A stretch of DNA of 11,912 nucleotides, taken from the NCBI GenBank assembly GCA_021845835.1, contig JAJZVE010000072.1, positions 1-11,912 of the forward strand. The letters run 5' to 3'. The position numbers and the translations under genes are program-made. Under the pieces are notes generated by a model. It made no database searches, was not told the origin of the DNA, and saw nothing but the letters and a program-made list of their open reading frames with translations. The DNA is from Pseudomonadota bacterium. GTDB taxonomy: Bacteria; Pseudomonadota; Alphaproteobacteria; Acetobacterales; Acetobacteraceae. Below are positions 6,636 to 11,912 of this stretch, piece after piece; within the stretch, counting starts at the first letter, position 1, and each line of letters opens with the position of its first letter.

Positions 6636-7418
6636 TCAGGCGGAGACGAACGCTCCGATCGCGGCCGCGACAACGGCCGGCGTCTGCACGGCCATGAAAT
6701 GGCCGGCGTTGACGGCGACGAAGCGCAGATCGGGCACGTCCCGCACGGCCGGTTCGATCAGGTCCGGCGGGCCGAACGGGTCCAGCCGGCCGGCGACGAC
6801 CAGCACCGGGCAGCCGACCTGCGGCAGGTCGGCGCGCATGTCCACGCCCGCCAGCATCCGGTAGGCCGCGGCATACCCGTGCGGATCGGCGCCGAGCCAG
6901 CGGGCGTACGCCCTGTCACGATCGGCGGTGCTCGTCCAGAGCGCCTCCGGGAACGCCTTCGGCAACACAGTGCCGCGCAGCGACCGCATGCCGTCGCGGT
7001 CCAGCCGGTCGGCCATCTCCAGCGCCGCGGCCCTGCGCTCGGGCGGTACTCGCAGCGCCGGGGCGAGCAGCACCAGCCGCGCGCACCGTCCGGCGTGGCG
7101 CGTGGCGAAGCGGATCGCGATGGCGCCTCCGACCGCGGCGCCGATCACACAGAGCGGCGCGCCGATGCCGAGCGCATCCGCCAGCGCCGCGATGTCGTCG
7201 CAGAGCACGTCGATCTCTGCACTGCCACGCAGCTTCTCCGACATGCCACAGCCGCGCATGTCGTAGCGCAGCACCCGCGCCGGCGGCAGCAGCGGCAGCA
7301 ATCCGTCCCAACTGTTCAGGCTGCCGCCGAGTTCGTGGACGAGCACGATGGCCGACGGACCATCCCCGGACAGGGCGTATCGGCAGGCACTGCCATTCAC
7401 GTCGATCCAGGATTCCAT
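6636..7418 (-). CDS. Alpha/beta-hydrolase-fold protein with Ala in place of the nucleophilic Ser
   Basis: The 260 residues have the standard layout: HELGGS (28-33, usually HGxGGS, oxyanion region), RYDMRGCGMS (51-60), the nucleophile elbow at 93-97, a cap region (about 122-195), VVAGRLDPFGPP (207-218) with the acid Asp213, and NAGHF (237-241) with His240. The elbow reads G-A-A-V-G instead of G-x-S-x-G. Codon 95 is GCG (complement of 7134-7136), one base change from the Ser codon TCG. The fold and the acid/His pair are kept, so the protein may be a binding or scaffold protein, a non-hydrolytic enzyme, or a recent loss of function. Relatives include 3-oxoadipate enol-lactonase-like and ester hydrolases. 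It is the last gene of the operon; its ATG lies inside the acyl-CoA synthetase gene (22-bp overlap), with AGAAGG at 7428-7433 as a likely Shine-Dalgarno. This implies translational coupling. Confidence 0.88.
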   Translation of the reverse strand: MESWIDVNGSACRYALSGDGPSAIVLVHELGGSLNSWDGLLPLLPPARVLRYDMRGCGMSEKLRGSAEIDVLCDDIAALADALGIGAPLCVIGAAVGGAIAIRFATRHAGRCARLVLLAPALRVPPERRAAALEMADRLDRDGMRSLRGTVLPKAFPEALWTSTADRDRAYARWLGADPHGYAAAYRMLAGVDMRADLPQVGCPVLVVAGRLDPFGPPDLIEPAVRDVPDLRFVAVNAGHFMAVQTPAVVAAAIGAFVSA

Positions 7419-9529
7419 GTCGGTCGGCCTTCTCTCGGGACAATCAGCGCATCCAGGGCAAAGCCGCCGCGCGGCAGGACAGTGAACGGGTTCAGCTCGA
7501 CGCTGCTCACCGTCGTCTCGTGCGCCGCGAGGAAGTTGGCAACGGCGACGATCGCCGCCGCCAGGGCATCGAGATCGGCCGGCGGTTGCCCACGCAGCCC
7601 GGCCAGCACGGCCCGGCCGCGGATCGCGTCGATCATCGCGCGTGCGCCCGCCCGCGTCACCGGCGCCGGCCGGAACACCACGTCCCTGAACACCTCGACG
7701 AACAATCCCCCGAGGCCAAACATGGCCATCGGGCCGAACACAGGATCCTGATAGCCGCCGATCACCGTCTCCACGCCGCCGGTCAGCATGGGCGCGACCA
7801 GTGCGCCCTTGGGCGAGACGTGCGGCGCGCGCTCGGCCACGGTCTGCATCATCCCGCGCCAGGCTGCCCGCAGTTCCGCCTCGTCGCGCAGGCCGAGCCG
7901 GACGCCGCCGAGGTCGGACTTGTGGGCGATGCCGTCAGCCAGCACCTTGAGCGCCACAGGCCATGACAGCTCGCGCGCCGCGCTCAGCGCCTCGTCCTCG
8001 GTGGCGGCGGCGCGCTCCGGCAGGAACGGCACGCCGAACCGCGCCAGGGCGCGCTTGGCCGCCGCTTCGTCGATCGGCCCCGCCGGCAGCGGCGCGGCGC
8101 GCGGCGGGGCAGGGGGCGGCGTCGCGTCCAACGGCTCGCCAAGCCGGGCCAGGGCGGCGGCGATGCGGATGGCGTCGGTCGGCTCGTCCACGACCAGGAT
8201 GCCCTCCGGTTCCAGCTCGCTGCGGACCTGCGGGAGGGAACGCATGACGAGAAGGAACGGCCGCCGCGGAAACCGCCGTCGCAGCGCCAGCAGAGAGGGC
8301 CGGAGCGCGCGCATCAGTGCCTCGTCCCGGCCCATGTGGGCGAGGAAGCCGATCAGCGTATCGAACCCATCGGCGGCGAGCATGATGTCGAGGACGCGGG
8401 GCAGCAGCGTCGGGTCGTTGGCCACCTGCGCGGTTGAGTCGACCGGGTTGGCAGCACTGGCGAACGGCACCAGCGCGCCGATCGCCGATTGCGCGCCGGC
8501 CGGCAGGGGCGGGACCGTCATTCCGCAGGCCGCGGCGGCGTCCGCGAGCATCACGCCGGCCCCGCCCGATACCGTCACGATCCCCACCCTTCGCCCGGCC
8601 GGCAGCGGCAGGCGGGCGCAGGCCATGGCGACCTGCACGAACTCGCGCACCGACTGCGCCCGATAGGCCCCGGTCTCCGCCAGCACAGCCGCGAAGGCGG
8701 CGTCCGATCCGGCCAGCGCGCCGGTATGGGAGGCCACGGCGGCGGCGCCGCTGTCCGAGACGCCGACCTTCAGCACGACGACTTTCTTGCCCCCGAGCGT
8801 CGCCTTGCGCAGCGCCGTCCGCAGTCGCCGCCCGTCGGGGCAGCCCTCCAGATAGGCGGCGATGACCTGCGTCGCGTCGTCGTCCGCCAGCCAGTCGATG
8901 CAGGCAGCGATATCGACGTCCGCCTCGTTCCCGGTCGCAACGAACCGGCTGACGCCGAGGCCACGGTCGTCAAGGCCGGCGAAGCAATACGATCCGATGG
9001 CGCCGCTCTGGCTCGCGATCGCGATCGGGCCGGGTATCGGCCAGCGCGTGTCGAAAGCTGCGCTGAAGGTCGAGAACACACGGTCCGCCGGGCAGAACAG
9101 CCCGAGGCTGTTCGGGCCGAGCAGCCGGGTTCCCGCTGCCCGGCAGCGCGCCGCGATCCGCGCCTGCAATGCCTGGCCGTGTCCGCCCACCTCGCCCAGC
9201 CCCGCGGTGAACATGACGATCGCCTTCACGCCCTTGCGCAGGCAGGATTCGACGGCCGCTTCCGCATGCACCGCCGCCAGTGCAACGACCGCCTGATCCA
9301 CGGGACCCGGCACGTCGTCCAGGGACGCGAAGGCGGGCAGTCCGGCCACGGTGGGCTGGCCCGGATTGATCGGGTAGATCGGCCCCGCGAAGCCCGCCCT
9401 GAGCAGCGAGGCGACGGGGCGGCCTCCGATCCTGGCCGCATTCGCCGACGCCCCGATCACCGCGATCGAGGTGGGGCGGAACAGCGGGTCGAGCCCGTGC
9501 CGCGACGTGCGGTCAGGATCGCTGGTCAT
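7397..9529 (-). CDS. ADP-forming acyl-CoA synthetase, fused alpha-beta form (acetate--CoA ligase family)
   Basis: The 710-residue protein has the fused architecture of archaeal-type ADP-forming acetyl-CoA synthetases. It comprises an N-terminal CoA-binding Rossmann domain (about 15-140, SIAVIGAS at 21-28), succinyl-CoA-ligase-like flavodoxin domains (about 165-465), a Pro-rich linker (about 470-483), and a C-terminal ATP-grasp domain (about 485-710). His268 in SHTGALAGSD is the expected phosphorylated His. His536 in HKSDLGGV is the second shuttle His in this family, and ELNPF (678-682) is the usual ATP-grasp end motif. The reaction would be acid + CoA + ATP to acyl-CoA + ADP + Pi, in the cytoplasm. 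The acid is not identifiable. No GNAT domain is present, so it is not a Pat-type acetyltransferase. The neighbours (importer, crotonase) suggest it activates the imported acid. Only a weak purine tract precedes the ATG, and the 36-nt gap to the upstream gene supports one transcript. Confidence 0.92.
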   Translation of the reverse strand: MTSDPDRTSRHGLDPLFRPTSIAVIGASANAARIGGRPVASLLRAGFAGPIYPINPGQPTVAGLPAFASLDDVPGPVDQAVVALAAVHAEAAVESCLRKGVKAIVMFTAGLGEVGGHGQALQARIAARCRAAGTRLLGPNSLGLFCPADRVFSTFSAAFDTRWPIPGPIAIASQSGAIGSYCFAGLDDRGLGVSRFVATGNEADVDIAACIDWLADDDATQVIAAYLEGCPDGRRLRTALRKATLGGKKVVVLKVGVSDSGAAAVASHTGALAGSDAAFAAVLAETGAYRAQSVREFVQVAMACARLPLPAGRRVGIVTVSGGAGVMLADAAAACGMTVPPLPAGAQSAIGALVPFASAANPVDSTAQVANDPTLLPRVLDIMLAADGFDTLIGFLAHMGRDEALMRALRPSLLALRRRFPRRPFLLVMRSLPQVRSELEPEGILVVDEPTDAIRIAAALARLGEPLDATPPPAPPRAAPLPAGPIDEAAAKRALARFGVPFLPERAAATEDEALSAARELSWPVALKVLADGIAHKSDLGGVRLGLRDEAELRAAWRGMMQTVAERAPHVSPKGALVAPMLTGGVETVIGGYQDPVFGPMAMFGLGGLFVEVFRDVVFRPAPVTRAGARAMIDAIRGRAVLAGLRGQPPADLDALAAAIVAVANFLAAHETTVSSVELNPFTVLPRGGFALDALIVPREGRPTWNPGST

Positions 9530-9565
9530 GTCGGGCGCGGACGCCGACGCGGGCCGCCCTGCCGC

Positions 9566-10339
9566 TCATCGGCCCCTGAACACCGGCTTGCGCTTCTCGA
9601 CGAAGGCGCGCTGCGCTTCCTTGGTGTCCTCGGAGCGCGACAGGTCGACCGTCACCGTCTGCTCGAACCGGTAGCCGTCGCGGATCGGCAGTTCCTCGAC
9701 GACGCTGAACGCCCGCTTCACGCGCCGCACGGCGAAGGGACTTTTCGCGGCGATGATGCGGGCGATCCGCAGGGCCTCCGGCATCAGCGCGTCGCGCGGA
9801 ACGCAGGCTTCGATCACGCCGAGGCGGTACAGCTCGGCGGCCGGGACGCTCTCGGCGGTGAAATACATCGTGCGCGCCCTGGAGCGGCCGAAATGCTCCA
9901 TCAGGAACCGCGCGCCGCCGGCCAGGCCCACGTCCAGCTCCGGCATGACGAAATACGCATCCTCCGCCGCCAGCATGATGTCGCACGCGAGCATCAGCGC
10001 GAAGCCGGCGCCGATCGCCGGCCCGTTCACCGCCGCGATCACCGGCTTCTCGCAGTCGCGCGCGGCATAGAAGAATTCCCGCGTCACCCGGTTGTGGCTC
10101 AGGTAGTCGCCGGGTTCCTTGACCATGCCGACCCGTTCCTTCACGTCGGCGCCGGCGGAGAACACCTTGCCCGCCCCGGTCAGGATCACGACCCGCACGT
10201 CGTCGCGGTCGCTCAGCATGTCCAGCACGCGGGTCACTTCCTCGCGCAGCAGGCGATTCTGCGCGTTGACCGGCGGCCGGTCGAGCGTGACGGTGGCGAT
10301 TGCGTCCTGCACGTCGAGTCGGAGCGTCTGCAACTGCAT
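9566..10339 (-). CDS. Enoyl-CoA hydratase/isomerase family protein (crotonase fold)
   Basis: The 257 residues are full length for a crotonase. The first oxyanion-hole segment is FSAGADVKE (60-68). The second is NGPAIGAGFA (105-114), followed by ACD at 118-120. In classical hydratases two Glu residues catalyse water addition. Here the first position (GGGCE in rat mitochondrial hydratase) is Ala114, while the second is kept as Glu134 in MPELDVGL. Feruloyl-CoA hydratase-lyase and some isomerases also lack the first Glu, so hydratase-lyase, isomerase or decarboxylase-type activity is possible. The substrate must be an acyl-CoA, plausibly the product of the downstream synthetase. I chose ATG 10339 because AAGGGGA lies 5 nt upstream and the N-terminal beta strand starts at once. 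An upstream in-frame ATG at 10432 would lie inside the ABC gene. The gap to that gene is 10 nt. Confidence 0.92.
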   Translation of the reverse strand: MQLQTLRLDVQDAIATVTLDRPPVNAQNRLLREEVTRVLDMLSDRDDVRVVILTGAGKVFSAGADVKERVGMVKEPGDYLSHNRVTREFFYAARDCEKPVIAAVNGPAIGAGFALMLACDIMLAAEDAYFVMPELDVGLAGGARFLMEHFGRSRARTMYFTAESVPAAELYRLGVIEACVPRDALMPEALRIARIIAAKSPFAVRRVKRAFSVVEELPIRDGYRFEQTVTVDLSRSEDTKEAQRAFVEKRKPVFRGR

Positions 10340-10344
10340 CGATG

Positions 10345-10351
10345 TCCCCTT
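10345..10351 (-). promoter_or_regulatory. Shine-Dalgarno of the enoyl-CoA hydratase gene
   Basis: Minus-strand AAGGGGA lies 5 nt before the ATG at 10339. Its first bases are also part of the TAA stop codon of the upstream ABC gene (10350-10352). Ribosomes ending on the ABC gene therefore sit on the start region of the next one, which suggests coupled translation and fixes the start. Confidence 0.7.
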
Positions 10352-11114
10352 ATTGCCACGTCCGGCCGGAAGCGCCCCGGCCGAGATAGCGGCTTGAGAT
10401 GGCCTCGCGGTCGGCCAGATCGGCGGCCGCACCTTCGAGCGTTATCCGGCCGCTCTCCAGCACGTAACCGTACGACACGTGCCTGAGCGCCAGCGCCACG
10501 TTCTGTTCCACGACCAGCACCGCAAGGCCGCGTTCGCGATTGATGCGCGTCAGAATATCGAAAATGGCCCGCGCAATCAGCGGCGCGAGGCCGAGCGACG
10601 CTTCGTCCACCAGCAGCATGCGCGGCGCGCCCGCAAGCGCGCGGCCGACCGCAAGCATCTGCTGCTCGCCGCCGGAGAGCAGCCCGGCATAGACGCGCCG
10701 CCGTCCGGCAAGCTGCGGGAAATAGGCGTAGATCTCGTCGAACCTGCCGCGTCCGCGCAGCTTCGCGCGACCGCCGAGGGCAAAGGTCGCCGCCATAAGA
10801 TTGTCCTCGACCGTCATGGTCGGGAACACGCAGCGGCCTTCGCGCACATGGAGCAGGCCGCGCCGCGCCAGGTCGTGGGCGGCGACGCCCGTCACGTCGT
10901 CGCCGAACAGCCGCACGCTGCCGCCCGTCACGCGGCCGCCCTCGAACGGCAGCAGGCCGGAGATGCATTTCAGCAGCGTTGACTTGCCCGCCCCGTTGGC
11001 GCCGACCAGCGCCGTGAAGCCGCCCTCGGCGACGTGCAGGGAAACACCATGCAACGCCTGGATAGCGCCACCGTAGGTGACGCAAAGGCCGTTCACGTCG
11101 AGCGCGAAGGCCAT
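10350..11114 (-). CDS. livF: Branched-chain amino acid/organic acid ABC transporter ATP-binding protein, LivF type
   Basis: The 254-residue ABC ATPase has Walker A GANGAGKST (38-46), signature LSGGEQQ (146-152) and Walker B MLLVDEAS (166-173). The segment HVREGRCVFPTMTVEDNL (89-106) is characteristic of LivF and differs from LivG. VVEQN (201-205) stands where many ABC proteins have the switch His, also usual for LivF. It would work at the inner membrane as one of two ATPases with a LivG-like partner, LivH/LivM permeases and a periplasmic binding protein. The family (HAAT) takes branched-chain amino acids, amides, urea, or aromatic and other acids, so the symbol describes the type, not leucine transport. 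It starts 4 nt after the binding-protein stop, with GGGAG inside that gene as a likely ribosome site. The rest of the transporter is probably to the right of the window. Confidence 0.93.
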   Translation of the reverse strand: MAFALDVNGLCVTYGGAIQALHGVSLHVAEGGFTALVGANGAGKSTLLKCISGLLPFEGGRVTGGSVRLFGDDVTGVAAHDLARRGLLHVREGRCVFPTMTVEDNLMAATFALGGRAKLRGRGRFDEIYAYFPQLAGRRRVYAGLLSGGEQQMLAVGRALAGAPRMLLVDEASLGLAPLIARAIFDILTRINRERGLAVLVVEQNVALALRHVSYGYVLESGRITLEGAAADLADREAISSRYLGRGASGRTWQ

Positions 11115-11118
11115 CCGG

Positions 11119-11912
11119 TCAGCTCCCGGTCGAGACCTTCAGCGTGGTCGCCGAAATCCCGCTGCCGGTAACGTGATACTGGTAGATCACGCCGCTGCGG
11201 ATCCGCTGGTCAACGAAGGTGACAGGGGCGGCGAAGATGCCGCCGGAATCCCAATTTTTCATCGCGTTGATTTCGCCGACCAGGGTTTCGCCGTTCAGCG
11301 GCTTGCCCTCGTCAATCGCCTTGCCGATGATGTCCCGCAGGATCAGCGCCTGCGCCCAGGCGATCATGTAGCCGATGCTCGCGTTCCCGGTGTAGGGCTT
11401 GCCGGTCCATGATCTGAGATAGCCGTCGATTACCTTGAGCATCGGCGCGTCGCTGTCCTTGGTCACAAGATTGTACGGGACCACACCGATATACCCGTCG
11501 GCAACCGGACCCACGCCGCGAACGATGCCGGGATCGGCGCAGAAGATCGTTCCCATGAACTGCGCCGTCACGCCGTACTCCCGCGCGAGCTTGAGGACTT
11601 CCGGCCACACATTGCCCGCGTAGCCGTGGAAGATCACGTAGTCCGGCTTCGCGTTGCGCAGCTTGATCGCATCTGTCGTCACATCGATGCCGGTGAACTT
11701 CGTCTCGTCGTTCAGAACGATGTCGATGCCGAGTTTCTTCGCCTGCTCCTGCGCATGGGCGATCGGATCGCGTCCGAACTCCGTATCGCTGTACACCAGC
11801 GCCACCTTCGGCGCATGGCCGCTGCCCTGCCTGTCCTTGATGTACTGAAGCAGCAGGTCCATCATATCGGAATAGGTCAGGCCGGGGAGGAAGTGGTACT
11901 TGTACTTCGCCG
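11119..11912 (-). CDS. Periplasmic substrate-binding protein of a HAAT/Liv-type ABC transporter, 5' end outside the window
   Basis: About 263 C-terminal residues are visible and the frame stays open to the right edge. The in-frame ATGs near 11865 are internal, because the codons before them (Lys-Tyr-His-Phe-Leu-Pro-Gly-Leu-Thr-Tyr-Ser-Asp) continue the fold. Family proteins are about 380-420 residues, so the signal peptide and much of lobe I are missing. The type I periplasmic-binding fold (Peripla_BP_6) is recognised from VALVYSDTEFGRDPI near the start, then PDYVIFHGYAGN, IGVVPYN, and a C-terminal WDSGGIFAAPVTF and QYHV strand-like end. It captures the ligand in the periplasm for the LivF-containing importer. 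Its linkage to acyl-CoA enzymes, not amino-acid genes, makes an organic or aromatic acid ligand more likely than leucine, but that is inferred. It is the first visible gene of the operon. Confidence 0.88.
   Translation of the reverse strand, partial: AKYKYHFLPGLTYSDMMDLLLQYIKDRQGSGHAPKVALVYSDTEFGRDPIAHAQEQAKKLGIDIVLNDETKFTGIDVTTDAIKLRNAKPDYVIFHGYAGNVWPEVLKLAREYGVTAQFMGTIFCADPGIVRGVGPVADGYIGVVPYNLVTKDSDAPMLKVIDGYLRSWTGKPYTGNASIGYMIAWAQALILRDIIGKAIDEGKPLNGETLVGEINAMKNWDSGGIFAAPVTFVDQRIRSGVIYQYHVTGSGISATTLKVSTGS

Noticed and set aside
8489..10486. Long plus-strand open frame opposite the synthetase and hydratase genes (665 codons)
   Set aside because: It spans the junctions of three well-supported minus-strand genes and encodes an Arg/His/Gly-rich sequence with no recognisable fold. 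This is typical of antisense frames in GC-rich DNA.

Overview
The window is very GC-rich apart from one short AT-rich pocket near 3221-3262. Its genes are tightly packed, and several neighbours overlap or are only a few bases apart. The gene families (an AqpZ orthologue, a Liv-type ABC importer, an ADP-forming acyl-CoA synthetase, a COG1233 flavoprotein and an IS630 element) suggest a proteobacterium. My best guess is an alphaproteobacterium of the Rhodospirillales/Acetobacteraceae type, but that is an inference from composition and family resemblance; no rRNA or marker gene is present.

Left part (1-3163). A FUSC-family inner-membrane protein enters from the left edge without its N-terminus. 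A small histidine phosphatase follows on the same strand. It converges with aqpZ, an aquaporin Z on the minus strand, and the two coding regions overlap by 23 bp.

Middle (3164-4949). A decayed IS630-family insertion sequence (about 1.03 kb, 12-bp perfect inverted repeats that include TA target duplications) sits about 95 bp upstream of aqpZ. Its transposase has a nonsense codon, two frameshifts, an internal deletion and a lost catalytic glutamate. At the left end, the junction of IS, TA duplication and flank makes an extended -10 sequence (TGGTATAAT) pointing at aqpZ. A 658-bp stretch with no recognisable gene but one clear hairpin follows.

Right part (4950-11912). A plus-strand phytoene-desaturase/PYROXD2-like flavoprotein converges on a five-gene minus-strand operon. 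In transcription order the operon holds a Liv-type periplasmic binding protein (5' end beyond the window), a LivF-type ATPase, an enoyl-CoA hydratase-family protein, a fused ADP-forming acyl-CoA synthetase and an alpha/beta-hydrolase-fold protein. The gaps are 4, 10 and 36 bp, and the last pair overlaps by 22 bp. The simplest reading is uptake of an organic acid, activation to a CoA thioester, then crotonase-type chemistry. The substrate cannot be read from sequence. Two active sites are unusual: the hydrolase has Ala where the nucleophilic Ser should be, and the hydratase lacks one of the two classical crotonase glutamates. The operon promoter and the remaining transporter genes (permeases, LivG) are not in the window and probably lie to the right.
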